Source of the DNA: Marinospirillum minutulum DSM 6287 | GTDB lineage: Bacteria > Pseudomonadota > Gammaproteobacteria > Pseudomonadales > Halomonadaceae | NCBI RefSeq assembly: GCF_000422325.1 | Contig: NZ_KE383818.1 | Location: 62,001 to 126,000, forward strand | DNA length: 64,000 nucleotides | Reading direction: 5' to 3' | Shown: piece after piece, positions 17,639-26,690 of the stretch | How positions within the stretch are numbered: position 1 is the stretch's first letter | Layout of the letters: every line of letters begins with the position of its first letter | The notes under the pieces: generated by a model | Database searches by the model: none | What the model was told of the DNA's origin: nothing | The model's input: the letters and a program-made list of their open reading frames with translations, nothing else | Position numbers and translations under genes: made by a program

Positions 17639-18856
17639 ATGGATACTAGTCAACTAGATGGTTTGAGCAATAATGGCCCGCGCAAAATTCTACAGAAATA
17701 TAATACTGAGTATACCCTTTTAGGTACTGCTCATGTTTCTAAGGCAAGTGCCAATGAGGTAAGTCAATTAATTAGCAGTGGTGAATTTGATGCTGTTGCT
17801 ATTGAGTTGTGTCCAGCACGCTTTGCATCTTTAAAAGACCCCGATGCGCTTGCCAAATTGGACCTTTTTCAAGTGATTAAACAGGGTAAAGCTGGCATGG
17901 TTGCTGCCAATTTAGCTTTGGGCTCTTTTCAGCAGCGAGTAGCGGAGGAGTCTGGTATTGCGCCTGGCGAAGAAATGAAAGTTGCCATAGAGGAAGCAAC
18001 TAAGAGAAACCTACCCTTATTAGTGATTGATAGAGATGTAGGCATTACCTTAAAGCGTGTTTACCGTAGCGTGCCTTGGTGGCAAAGAGCAGGGTTAATT
18101 ACTGGGTTGGTGGGTAGCCTATTTTCACGTGAAAAGGTTTCGCCAGAAGAAATTGAGAAGTTAAAGCAAGGCGATATGCTTGAATCAACCTTTAGTGAGT
18201 TTGCGGCTGATTCAGAGCACTTGTACCAAGCTTTAATTGCCGAGCGTGATCACTATATGGCGCTAAGACTGGCGCAAGAAAATGGTGATAGTCAATACAA
18301 AAAAGTATTAGTTGTGGTGGGTGCAGGGCATTTAAAGGGATTAGAAGAAAGCTTAGCTGGTCACCTGCCTGCTGATCCTAGCGAGCAACTAGAAGTGCTA
18401 AGAAGCTTACCACCTGGAAATAAGTGGTTAAAATACGTGCCTTGGTTGGTGGTGGCGCTCATTCTTTCTGGTTTTGCTCTTGGGTTTAGCCGTGACACGG
18501 GTTTGGGCCTACAGATGGTTCTGGACTGGGTGCTGATTAATGGTGGGCTGAGTGCTTTAGGGGTGTTAATAGCGGGTGGGCATCCGCTGACTGTCTTAAC
18601 GGCTTTTGTAGCTGCCCCTTTAACTTCGCTTAACCCAACCATAGGTGCAGGCTTTGTTGCTGCAGCAGCAGAAATATTTTTTCGTAAACCTAAAGTGGCT
18701 GACTTTTCAAAACTACGTGAAGACACAGCAACGCTTAAAGGTTGGTGGCGAAATCGTGTGTCACGTACTTTGTTAGTTTTTATTATGGCTACCTTAGGTT
18801 CTGCTATAGGCACTTATGTCGGTGGTTTTTTGGTGTTTGAGCAGTTGATTAACTAG
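17639..18856 (+). CDS. TraB/PrgY-family membrane protein
   Basis: A 405-residue protein of the TraB family. An N-terminal domain carries the LLGTAHVSKASANEV signature and VVVGAGHLKG, and at least four hydrophobic segments follow residue 260 (WLKYVPWLVVALILSGFALG and later helices). The founding members limit pheromone signalling and show a metalloprotease-like fold; the bacterial chromosomal role is unknown. Upstream is the divergent CZB chemoreceptor. The stop overlaps the convergent antiporter gene by four bases. Confidence 0.85.
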   Translation: MDTSQLDGLSNNGPRKILQKYNTEYTLLGTAHVSKASANEVSQLISSGEFDAVAIELCPARFASLKDPDALAKLDLFQVIKQGKAGMVAANLALGSFQQRVAEESGIAPGEEMKVAIEEATKRNLPLLVIDRDVGITLKRVYRSVPWWQRAGLITGLVGSLFSREKVSPEEIEKLKQGDMLESTFSEFAADSEHLYQALIAERDHYMALRLAQENGDSQYKKVLVVVGAGHLKGLEESLAGHLPADPSEQLEVLRSLPPGNKWLKYVPWLVVALILSGFALGFSRDTGLGLQMVLDWVLINGGLSALGVLIAGGHPLTVLTAFVAAPLTSLNPTIGAGFVAAAAEIFFRKPKVADFSKLREDTATLKGWWRNRVSRTLLVFIMATLGSAIGTYVGGFLVFEQLIN

Positions 18857-20400
18857 CCTTCTTTATCTGCCTCTTTAAGCAGGTGCTTAGCTAAACCCAC
18901 ACCCGTTTCAGAAAAGGTTTGGTGGGTGTAATTAGCGCCTGCTGCATTAATAGCAGCAGCATCCTCTGCAAAAGAGCTATGGCTAATAATAACGCCCTTA
19001 AAGCCGTATTTTCTTAATTTGTGTGCTGCAATAACCTTGGCTTCTACATCGTTAGCAGTCAGTAGTACATATTTAAGGTTAGGTGCTTCAAGTTGTTGCC
19101 AAAGCATTTGGTCTTCTGCATCGGCAAAAACCGTGTTAAACCCTTCTTTTAAAAGATTTTCAACCTTCATAGGGTCAGAATCTATGCCAACCATGGCTAG
19201 TCCTTTGTCTTCTAGGTGAAGGTAGGCAGCGGTACCTGTGCGTCCCATACCAATAATTAAAACTTCTTCGTCTAGCTTTAAGGGCAACTCGTCTGGGTGA
19301 AACCCTTTTCGTTCAAAGGGTACTAGGTAATTCGATAGCTTCTCATACAAGGGTTGTGCAGCTCTGTATAAGGGCGCTGAAATTAAAAAGGACAGACTAA
19401 CGGCAAGGGCGAGAGGTACTAGCCATTCGGGTAGAATTAGGCTGGCAACGATTAAACCAAATTCACTAAAGTTAGTTAGGCTTAACCCTGTTAAAAAAGC
19501 ACTACGGGCGCGTAATTTAAAGGTTACAAGTATAAAAAAGAATAAAATACCTTTAATTGGCAGTAGCAAAGTGACTAGGAGTGCAAAAATAATCGCGTTG
19601 CTGTTGGGTAGGCTACCTATACCTATTTGTAAGAAAAAACCTACTAAAAAAACCTCTTTTATACTCCATAAGGCTTTGGATAGTTCAGGTGATCTTGGGT
19701 GGTTGGCAAGCAAAGCACCAAAAGCAAGTGCGCCCAGTTCAGAACTTAAACCAACACTTTCAAAGCCAAAACCACCAATAACTAAGGCAAGTAATAAGCC
19801 AAGCAAGACTAGCAGCTCATCTTGGCCACTGAAGTCTAAAAGCTTATAAAAAACAGGACGTAGGAGTGGAATACCAAAAACGACTAATGCCCACATAGAA
19901 GGCGTGCTACCACTGGTAATACTCATGACTAGCAGGGCTATTAAATCTTGTATTACCAATATACCAATGGCAACGCGGCCATGAAAGGCTCGCAACTCTC
20001 GCTTGCCTTCTAAGACTTTGGCTGCAAGTACTGTGCTAGAAAAAGATAGGGCAACGGCAAGCATTAGCGCTGTATAGGCACTAACATCCATAAAGTAGAA
20101 AATACCGGGAGCAAAAATAATGCAGGAAATAATAAAGTGAATTAAGCCACCCCCAATAACTTCTGGGCGTGCCAAACTTTGTATTTTTAATTTTAAACCC
20201 ACGGTGAAAAGCAATAATAAAACACCTAGGTGGGCAAGGTGCTGTAGTGCTGCTGTGCTTTCTGCGGGTAAGCCAATAAATTGACTGGAGGCTGAAATAG
20301 CAAAGCCGGCCGCTAAATACCCTATAAGGGGCGGCAAGCCTAGCATTTTCATACTTGCGCCTAAGCCAAACGCAAAAATAATCCAAACCGCTTCGGTCAT
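18853..20400 (-). CDS. Monovalent cation:proton antiporter, KefB/YbaL type
   Basis: A 515-residue inner-membrane antiporter of the CPA2 family. About 12 hydrophobic segments span residues 1-370 (GYLAAGFAIS near the start), followed by a soluble TrkA-N/RCK nucleotide-binding domain at about 395-510 with EVLIIGMGRTGTAAY. There is no C-terminal RCK-C domain. It probably exchanges K+ or Na+ for H+ under redox or electrophile control. It is convergent with the TraB-family gene, overlapping by four bases. Confidence 0.9.
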   Translation of the reverse strand: MTEAVWIIFAFGLGASMKMLGLPPLIGYLAAGFAISASSQFIGLPAESTAALQHLAHLGVLLLLFTVGLKLKIQSLARPEVIGGGLIHFIISCIIFAPGIFYFMDVSAYTALMLAVALSFSSTVLAAKVLEGKRELRAFHGRVAIGILVIQDLIALLVMSITSGSTPSMWALVVFGIPLLRPVFYKLLDFSGQDELLVLLGLLLALVIGGFGFESVGLSSELGALAFGALLANHPRSPELSKALWSIKEVFLVGFFLQIGIGSLPNSNAIIFALLVTLLLPIKGILFFFILVTFKLRARSAFLTGLSLTNFSEFGLIVASLILPEWLVPLALAVSLSFLISAPLYRAAQPLYEKLSNYLVPFERKGFHPDELPLKLDEEVLIIGMGRTGTAAYLHLEDKGLAMVGIDSDPMKVENLLKEGFNTVFADAEDQMLWQQLEAPNLKYVLLTANDVEAKVIAAHKLRKYGFKGVIISHSSFAEDAAAINAAGANYTHQTFSETGVGLAKHLLKEADKEG

Positions 20401-20553
20401 ATCTAAGTCCGTCAGAATTACTAAAAAAGAGGGTGAATTAAGTCAGCTTGAAGGAGGTAAATCAAGGTTTAGTTATTAAAAAGCAACACTAGGGTTAAAG
20501 TTGTTGGATGTGTAATAATGCAAATACAAGCGTTAAACCTAAGAGGTCTTAGT

Positions 20554-20901
20554 ATGAAACTTATTAAAAATACTTTATTTGCACTAATGGTAGTTGGGTT
20601 GTTTGCTGGTTGTGCCACCGTTGGCCAACCCTATGCTGAACATAAGGTTGCAGACATAGTTATAGGTGAAACCTCTAAAGCAGATATTCAATCCATGTTT
20701 GGTAATCCTTGGCGTACTGGCCTTGAAAGCGGCAAGCAGACTTGGACTTACGGTAATTACCGCTACAGTGCTTTTTCAGATGCACAAACCAGTGATTTAG
20801 TGATCCGTTACAACAAAGAAGGCAAGGTTGCTTCTTATACCTATAACCGAACGACTGCTAATCCAGAGCAGCCAGCTAAAACTAAGCAAGCTGGGCCTTA
20901 G
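20554..20901 (+). CDS. Small outer-membrane lipoprotein, SmpA/OmlA (BamE-like) domain
   Basis: 115 residues with a signal peptide ending in LFAGC (lipidated Cys). One BamE-like domain follows: ADIVIGETSKADIQSMFGNPWRT, then GKQTWTYGNYRYS. It is not BamE itself by length and context; it belongs to the short paralogue group of unknown role in the envelope. ATG at 20554 was chosen over the in-frame ATG at 20518 because AGAGG lies seven bases upstream and the signal peptide then starts MKLIKN. Two bases separate it from the next gene. Confidence 0.8.
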   Translation: MKLIKNTLFALMVVGLFAGCATVGQPYAEHKVADIVIGETSKADIQSMFGNPWRTGLESGKQTWTYGNYRYSAFSDAQTSDLVIRYNKEGKVASYTYNRTTANPEQPAKTKQAGP

Positions 20902-20903
20902 TT

Positions 20904-21167
20904 ATGACTGTAAACCTTAACGCTACACCGCCTGTTGAGCTACCACGGGGTATTTATCGTCACTTTAAGGGTGCAGAATATGAGGTGCTTCGACTAGCAC
21001 AACACAGTGAAACTGAAGAATGGCTAGTGATTTATCGCCAGTGTTATTCCGATGGTAGCTGGTGGGTTCGTCCTCTAGCCATGTTTATAGATAAGGTAGA
21101 GGTAGCCGGTGAGCAGGTGCCGCGCTTTGAATATCAGGGTGCTAAACCCGACAAAGGCATGGATTAA
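20904..21167 (+). CDS. DUF1653 family protein
   Basis: 87 residues containing the DUF1653 fold: LPRGIYRHFKGAEYEVL, then VIYRQCYSDGSWWVRPLAMF. The function of this widespread small cytoplasmic family is unknown. It lies two bases after the lipoprotein gene and overlaps the convergent yqcC by four bases. Confidence 0.88.
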   Translation: MTVNLNATPPVELPRGIYRHFKGAEYEVLRLAQHSETEEWLVIYRQCYSDGSWWVRPLAMFIDKVEVAGEQVPRFEYQGAKPDKGMD

Positions 21168-21517
21168 ACCTGCTTTAATAAACTAGCCGGAGGAATTTTT
21201 TGTTCGGTTAGCAGTTGATCAATAGCCAGAGTCACTTCCATGACTCTGGCTTTTTCATTTTTAGTAAACACCATTTCAACTTGTTCCGTAATAGCGCAGC
21301 TAGTCGGTAAGCCGTTGTCTGCATCAACTAAGGCTCGCATTCTAGGTATAAACAAATAGCGTAACCACTGCTCTAGACTCATGGTATCTACACAAAAGGG
21401 TGTGTGGCTGTTAAAGGCAGAAGCTTCAGGCTGGGCGATCTGCCAAGCGTCTATTTGCTTTAGTCGGCTTTCTAAGAGAAGAAGAAGTTTACTGAGTAGC
21501 TTTGAAGTTGGGGTCAT
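21164..21517 (-). CDS. yqcC: YqcC-family protein (DUF446)
   Basis: 117 residues matching YqcC, including FCVDTMSLEQWLRYLFIPRMRALVD. It is a helical cytoplasmic protein of unknown function, often near truC in enterobacteria; truC is not next to it here. Confidence 0.85.
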   Translation of the reverse strand: MTPTSKLLSKLLLLLESRLKQIDAWQIAQPEASAFNSHTPFCVDTMSLEQWLRYLFIPRMRALVDADNGLPTSCAITEQVEMVFTKNEKARVMEVTLAIDQLLTEQKIPPASLLKQV

Positions 21518-21703
21518 CTTGGGTTGTTAGGCTCGTTACTGGCGGCTAGTTAGGTTTAAGAGTTTAACAAAAAATAGTGGCTAATCACTAGAGCGGCAGA
21601 GGCTTGCCGCTTTTAATCTAATTTGGTGCTGCTCGTCAAAATTTTGAAGCTTTTTTTCAGGTTTCTTTTTGTTAGTTGTTGATTTATAAAGAAAAATAAA
21701 ACA

Positions 21704-21719
21704 TGGCACTAAAATTGAA
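21704..21719 (+). promoter_or_regulatory. Sigma-54-like promoter of flgBCDE
   Basis: TGGCAC-TAAAA-TTGAA fits the sigma-54 pattern TGGCAC-N5-TTGCA except for A in place of C at the -12 GC. It ends 30 bases before the flgB ATG. RpoN control of rod and hook operons is known in Vibrio and Pseudomonas. Confidence 0.65.
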
Positions 21720-21749
21720 TGTATAAAGGCAAAGCAGCGGAGAATAGAT

Positions 21750-22151
21750 ATGTCGATCAACTTTAAAAATGCCCTAGGCCTACACCCAGATGCACTTAAT
21801 GTGCGTAGTAAGCGTTCAGAGATTTTGGCTAACAACCTAGCAAACAGTGATACGCCAGGCTATAAGGCACGTGACCTAGACTTTAAAGGTATTTTAAAAG
21901 GCGAATATGAAAACCGTCAGCGTATGGAGCTTAATCGCACCAGTCAACGGCATATTCCTGCCGCTGCAATAGTGATGGATCAGTCATTAAAGTTTCGTAC
22001 ACCGCACCAGCCTTCGGTTGATGGCAATACTGTTGAAACGAATATAGAACAGGCTGAATTTGCTAAAAATGCGATGGACTTCCAGAGCAGTTTTACATTT
22101 TTAAACAGTAAATTCAGTGGCTTAATGAAAGCCATGAAGAGCCAGAGCTAA
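21750..22151 (+). CDS. flgB: Flagellar basal-body rod protein FlgB
   Basis: A 133-residue proximal rod subunit, exported by the flagellar type III apparatus. The N-terminal rod motif ILANNLANSDTPGYKARDLDF and a C-terminal helix (FAKNAMDFQSSFTFLNSKFSGLMKAMK) mark the family. First gene of flgBCDE. Confidence 0.96.
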   Translation: MSINFKNALGLHPDALNVRSKRSEILANNLANSDTPGYKARDLDFKGILKGEYENRQRMELNRTSQRHIPAAAIVMDQSLKFRTPHQPSVDGNTVETNIEQAEFAKNAMDFQSSFTFLNSKFSGLMKAMKSQS

Positions 22152-22165
22152 TTAGGAGCTGAGTT

Positions 22166-22639
22166 ATGTCTTTAAATAAGATTTTTAATATTGCTGGAAG
22201 CGGTATGAATGCTCAAACAGTGCGTTTGAACACCACAGCTTCGAATATGGCTAACGCTCAAAGTGTCAGTTCCTCTATTGATGAAACCTACCGTGCTCGC
22301 AAGCCGGTGTTTGCGCCAATGTTAGAGCGCTACAAGCAGGGCATTAGTGACGAATATGGTTACCAAAACCCCGTTACAAGCTTTAACCCACGCGATGTTG
22401 CTGGTGAAGGTGTTCAAGTGTTGGGCATTGTTGAGAGTAATCAAGAATTACAAATGCGCCACGAGCCTAATCACCCTATGGCAAATGAAGAGGGGTATGT
22501 TTTTTACCCTAACGTTAACGTAGTAGAAGAAATGACCGACATGATGTCTGCTTCACGTTCTTTCCAAACTAACGTTGAAGTAATGAATACCACCAAACAA
22601 ATGATGCAGCGTGTTTTGACTCTAGGTCAGAATGGCTAA
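22166..22639 (+). CDS. flgC: Flagellar basal-body rod protein FlgC
   Basis: A 157-residue rod subunit. N-terminal motif NIAGSGMNAQTVRLNTTASNMANA, C-terminal NVVEEMTDMMSASRSFQTNVEV. It starts 15 bases after flgB behind AGGAGC. Confidence 0.96.
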   Translation: MSLNKIFNIAGSGMNAQTVRLNTTASNMANAQSVSSSIDETYRARKPVFAPMLERYKQGISDEYGYQNPVTSFNPRDVAGEGVQVLGIVESNQELQMRHEPNHPMANEEGYVFYPNVNVVEEMTDMMSASRSFQTNVEVMNTTKQMMQRVLTLGQNG

Positions 22640-22668
22640 AAGTAAAAAATTATAAGTAAGGCAAAATT

Positions 22669-22695
22669 TTGCCGCTATTGTTGCCCTAGCGGCAA
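22669..22695 (+). terminator. Intra-operon hairpin between flgC and flgD
   Basis: TTGCCGCTA (22669-22677) pairs perfectly with TAGCGGCAA (22687-22695) around nine bases. No T tract follows, so it is more likely an mRNA-stability or attenuating structure than a full terminator. Confidence 0.6.
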
Positions 22696-22715
22696 CTGTG
22701 AGTAGAGATAAGACT

Positions 22716-23402
22716 ATGAGTATTGAAAAAACAAGCTTTTACCAAGACTTGCAGGTCGAAAAAAAGCAGCGTGAGGCCGAAAAAGCCGGTAAAAGAAATG
22801 ATATGGGTAAAGACGAATTTATGCGTCTGCTCATTGCTCAGTTAGAACACCAAGATCCGTTAGAACCAACGGATAACGGCGAGTTTATTGCTCAGATGGC
22901 ACAGTTTTCATCTTTGGAAGGTATTAGCAACCTTAATTCCACGGTAGAAAACTTTGGTGCAAGCATGCAGTCAACTCAGGCTTTGCAAGCTTCAACACTG
23001 GTTGGTCGCTCGGTACAGGTGTTGAGTAATTGGTCTGAGTTAAAAGACGGCAAAGCAATTAACGGTACGGTTGATTTAAAAGAATCTTCGTCCGATGTGT
23101 TTGTTGCTGTTTACTCAGGCGAAGGCGAGTACCTAGGCGATATTTCTTTAGGTTCACGTGAGCCTGGTGAGGTGGCTTTTGAATGGAATGGTTTAGATAC
23201 TGATGGCAACCCTTTTCCTCCGGGTTCTTATCAGTTCCGCGCTTTTGCCAATAACGGCAAAGAACACGAAGGGGTTGATTTATACCTTGCTCAAAATGTA
23301 GCTAGCGTATCGCTTAATTCGGGTGCTCGCGGTGAAATAATGTTGAATATCAGTGGGCTAGATAAAGCCATACCACTGCGTGAAGTCAAAGTAATTAACT
23401 AA
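22716..23402 (+). CDS. flgD: Flagellar hook cap protein FlgD
   Basis: A 228-residue hook-assembly scaffold. The N-terminal FlgD signature is GKDEFMRLLIAQLEHQDPLEPTDNGEFIAQMAQFSSLEGI, followed by FLG/tudor and Ig-like segments (PGEVAFEWNGLDTDGNPFPPGSYQF). ATG at 22716 is preferred; an in-frame GTG at 22698 lies on the arm of the preceding hairpin and has no ribosome site. Confidence 0.94.
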   Translation: MSIEKTSFYQDLQVEKKQREAEKAGKRNDMGKDEFMRLLIAQLEHQDPLEPTDNGEFIAQMAQFSSLEGISNLNSTVENFGASMQSTQALQASTLVGRSVQVLSNWSELKDGKAINGTVDLKESSSDVFVAVYSGEGEYLGDISLGSREPGEVAFEWNGLDTDGNPFPPGSYQFRAFANNGKEHEGVDLYLAQNVASVSLNSGARGEIMLNISGLDKAIPLREVKVIN

Positions 23403-23427
23403 TTTTAAGGCAGGGGAGTGCTTAACT

Positions 23428-24963
23428 ATGAGCTTTAATACAGGTCTTTCAGGTTTGCGTGCCGCGCAAATGGATTTAAGTGTTACCGGTAATAACATTG
23501 CTAACGCCAGCACCAAGGGTTTTAAACAATCTCGCGCAGAGTTTGGGGATGTTTACAGCGCCTCTATTTTAGGTACTGGCCGCAACTCGGTAGGTTCGGG
23601 TGTACTGGTTGAGCGAGTTTCTCAGCAGCATACCCAAGGTAATATTGACTATACCGACCGTGCCTTAGACATGGCAATTGAAGGTAATGGCTATTTTGTA
23701 CTTTCAAATAATGGCGTAAAAGAGTACACCCGCGCTGGTTATTTTGACCTAGATAAAGAAGGTTATGTTACCAACAATACCGGTAAGCGTTTGCAAGGTT
23801 ATGAGGCCGACTTAAAAGGTAATGTGCAAGGTGTCATGGGTGATATACGCTTAACACAAACCAATGTAGAGCCTAATGCAACCACACGAGTGGATGTAGA
23901 GCTTAACTTAGATTCGCGTAAAGAAAGCTTAGATCTTAGTGGGTTTGATCCGCGTGATAGAACAACTTACAGTGACGCCAACCAAACGGCTATCTATGAC
24001 AGCTTGGGTATAGAGCACGTCTTAACCCAGTATTTTGTTAAAGTCGACTCAGATAATACGAGTGCTGGTAATACCTGGGCTACTATCAATGCGTTTGATG
24101 GTAAATTTTATTCTGGGAATGGTGATCCTTTATATATTGAAGACTCAACGGGTACTTTTGCAATTCCACTGACTGCTGAAAACTGGAATACAACTAGAAA
24201 CCTGTTCACCAGCGTAACAGGTACGCCACCTGCTACTACGGGTGTTACTGCTGCGCCAGGTGGTGGTACGCTTGCTGGCTATCTTACTCATTCAGATACT
24301 CCTGGTGCCCCGCCAGCTCCAGTCGCTGATGGTATAACCCAAGCAACCTTGGCGTTTAATACTCAGGGTGCTTTAACCGGTTATAACCCAGGTTATGGTA
24401 ACTTTATAAATGCAACAACAGGTGCTCCTGCTGCTACAGGTGCTGTAACAACTGGACCAATACCGATTGATGTACCTGCTGACTTTTTAGGTGGTGCATT
24501 TTTGGGTACCACAACAAACCTAAACCAAGTTGCTTACCATATGCGTGGTACAACTCAGTATGGTGCTTCTTATTCTGCTCAATCTCAGTATCAAGATGGC
24601 TATACCACTGGGCGTTTAGCAGGCATAGAAGTAAGCCCTGATGGTACTATTTTTGGTCGTTATACTAATGGTCAAAACCGCACTGTTGCTCAGGTTCCTT
24701 TGGTGACTTTTAGGAACCCTGAAGGTTTGAAGCCTAATGGTTCAACGGCTTGGCTGGAAACTTCTGAATCAGGTATTCCAACGACTAATACGGCTGGTAC
24801 GGGTATTACCGGTACGATTGCTGGTGGTGCTTTGGAAGAGTCTAACGTCGACTTGGCAGAAGAGTTGGTCAAAATGATTATTGGTCAGCGTAACTACCAA
24901 GCCAACGCCAAAACCATTCAAACTCAAGACACCATTACCCAGACCATAATTAACCTACGTTAA
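23428..24963 (+). CDS. flgE: Flagellar hook protein FlgE
   Basis: A 511-residue hook subunit. N-terminal SFNTGLSGLRAAQMDLSVTGNNIANASTKGFKQSRAEF and C-terminal EESNVDLAEELVKMIIGQRNYQANAKTIQTQD are conserved. The central region, especially residues 265-350, is rich in Ala, Gly, Thr and Pro and looks like a variable surface domain. A terminator follows. Confidence 0.96.
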   Translation: MSFNTGLSGLRAAQMDLSVTGNNIANASTKGFKQSRAEFGDVYSASILGTGRNSVGSGVLVERVSQQHTQGNIDYTDRALDMAIEGNGYFVLSNNGVKEYTRAGYFDLDKEGYVTNNTGKRLQGYEADLKGNVQGVMGDIRLTQTNVEPNATTRVDVELNLDSRKESLDLSGFDPRDRTTYSDANQTAIYDSLGIEHVLTQYFVKVDSDNTSAGNTWATINAFDGKFYSGNGDPLYIEDSTGTFAIPLTAENWNTTRNLFTSVTGTPPATTGVTAAPGGGTLAGYLTHSDTPGAPPAPVADGITQATLAFNTQGALTGYNPGYGNFINATTGAPAATGAVTTGPIPIDVPADFLGGAFLGTTTNLNQVAYHMRGTTQYGASYSAQSQYQDGYTTGRLAGIEVSPDGTIFGRYTNGQNRTVAQVPLVTFRNPEGLKPNGSTAWLETSESGIPTTNTAGTGITGTIAGGALEESNVDLAEELVKMIIGQRNYQANAKTIQTQDTITQTIINLR

Positions 24964-24978
24964 TTAGCCCTCTGAATT

Positions 24979-25004
24979 AAAAAGCTCCTTCGGGAGCTTT
25001 TTTT
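24979..25004 (+). terminator. Terminator after flgE
   Basis: AAAGCTCC pairs with GGAGCTTT around TTCG, followed by a T tract. It separates flgBCDE from flgFGHIJKL. Confidence 0.9.
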
Positions 25005-25063
25005 ATGCCTACTTTTTAATTTACTCGTCTGCAATGAATAGCCGCTAGGCTTCAGTACACGGT

Positions 25064-25079
25064 TGGCACAGAGTTTGCA
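25064..25079 (+). promoter_or_regulatory. Sigma-54 promoter of flgFGHIJKL
   Basis: TGGCAC-AGAGT-TTGCA is a complete match to the sigma-54 core TGGCAC-N5-TTGCA, 33 bases before the flgF ATG and directly after the flgE terminator. Confidence 0.85.
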
Positions 25080-25112
25080 TAATACTAAGTCATTAAGAAT
25101 TCGGAGTTACTC

Positions 25113-25850
25113 ATGGACAAAGCACTCTTTATCGCAATGACTGGCGCCAAGCACAATATGATGGCGCAAACGGCACGTTCAAATAACCTAGCCAACGTGA
25201 ATACCACCGGCTTTCGCGCCGATTTTGAGCAAGCCCGTGCCATGCCAGTATTTGGTGAGCACCACCCAAGCCGTGTTTACTCGCTTACAGAGCGTCCAGC
25301 AACTGATATTCAATCCGGCAGCTACGACTACACAGGTAATCCGCTCGATATCGCTGTGCAAGGTGAAGGCTGGATAGCGGTGCAAGCGCCTAATGGTGAA
25401 GAAGCTTACACTCGCCGTGGTGATTTGAATATTGACCCTACAGGTATGCTACGTACCGGCAATGGTTTGCCGGTAATCGGCAATGGTGGACCGATTGTTC
25501 TACCACCCGGCCAGCGTTTTCATATCAATGGTGATGGTGGCATCAGTCTAAATGATGCAGGCCAAGCCGCTTTAGTTGATCAAGTTAAGTTGGTTAGCGC
25601 CCAAGCTTTGGGTGTAACCATGGAAAAAGGCCTAGATGGCTTAATGCGTCCACGCGATTTTGCTGGCGCACTGCCTGCCGATGAACAAGTTAGAGTAGAG
25701 TCAGGCGCAATAGAAACCAGCAACGTAAACGCAGTCAACGAATTAACGAGCCTACTGGCACTTTCTCGCCAGTATGAAATGAACGTAAAAATGATGAAAA
25801 CCATCGATGAAAATGGCGCTTCTGCAAGCAGCGTTATGCGCATGGGCTAA
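25113..25850 (+). CDS. flgF: Flagellar basal-body rod protein FlgF
   Basis: A 245-residue rod subunit. It starts MDKALFIAMTGAKHNMMAQTARSNNLANVNTTGFRADF and ends with the C-terminal motif ETSNVNAVNELTSLLALSRQYEMNVKMMKTIDEN. First gene of the second flagellar unit. Confidence 0.96.
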   Translation: MDKALFIAMTGAKHNMMAQTARSNNLANVNTTGFRADFEQARAMPVFGEHHPSRVYSLTERPATDIQSGSYDYTGNPLDIAVQGEGWIAVQAPNGEEAYTRRGDLNIDPTGMLRTGNGLPVIGNGGPIVLPPGQRFHINGDGGISLNDAGQAALVDQVKLVSAQALGVTMEKGLDGLMRPRDFAGALPADEQVRVESGAIETSNVNAVNELTSLLALSRQYEMNVKMMKTIDENGASASSVMRMG

Positions 25851-25873
25851 AAATTTTAAAAGAGGTTTAAGTT

Positions 25874-26662
25874 ATGCATCCGGCACTTTGGACAGGTAAA
25901 ACAGGCTTAAATGCCATGGACGTTAAAATGTCCACTATTTCTAACAACCTAGCTAACGTTAATACGGTAGGTTACAAGCGCAATCGTGCAGTGTTTGAAG
26001 ATTTACTTTACCAAGCACAAAAAATGCCAGGCGCACAAAACGGTGGTGATACTCAATTACCTACAGGTTTGCAGTTGGGTACAGGTGTGCGTGTAACAGC
26101 AACCCAGCGCCAGTTCACCGAAGGTAGCTTAGAAACCACTAACCAGCCTTTAGATATAGCGATTAATGGCCGTGGGTTCTTTCGTTTAATGATGCCCGAT
26201 GGTGAGGTTTCTTACACGCGCAATGGTCAGTTTCACTTAGACTCAGACGGTCGCATAGTGAACTCGAATGGCTTTCCCTTAGAGCCAGAAATTGTTGTGC
26301 CAGAAAACACTAACTCGGTAACTATTGGCCGTGATGGTACGGTAACAGTAACCGAAGCGGGTCAGAACAATCAGGCGCAAGAAATTGGTCAAATAGAAGT
26401 GGTCGACTTTATTAACCCTGCAGGTTTACTAGCCATGGGTAATAATGTTTATGCCGAAACTGCTGGCTCGGGTGCACCCTTAGATGGTGTTGGTGGTGAG
26501 AATGGTTTTGGTGCAGTCGAACAAAGTATGTTAGAACTTTCTAACGTGAGCGCAGTAGAAGAGTTGGTAGATATGATTACTACTCAGCGTGCTTATGAGA
26601 TGAATACCAAGGTAGTCTCTGCAGCCGATGATATGTTGCGTAACCTAACTCAGACGCTCTAA
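25874..26662 (+). CDS. flgG: Flagellar distal rod protein FlgG
   Basis: The 262-residue length is that of the family. N-terminal TGLNAMDVKMSTISNNLANVNTVGYKRNRAVFEDLLYQ, C-terminal ELSNVSAVEELVDMITTQRAYEMNTKVVSAADDML. It builds the distal rod that crosses the peptidoglycan and outer membrane. Confidence 0.97.
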   Translation: MHPALWTGKTGLNAMDVKMSTISNNLANVNTVGYKRNRAVFEDLLYQAQKMPGAQNGGDTQLPTGLQLGTGVRVTATQRQFTEGSLETTNQPLDIAINGRGFFRLMMPDGEVSYTRNGQFHLDSDGRIVNSNGFPLEPEIVVPENTNSVTIGRDGTVTVTEAGQNNQAQEIGQIEVVDFINPAGLLAMGNNVYAETAGSGAPLDGVGGENGFGAVEQSMLELSNVSAVEELVDMITTQRAYEMNTKVVSAADDMLRNLTQTL

Positions 26663-26690
26663 TGATTAAAGATGTTGCGGGGGCAATAGC

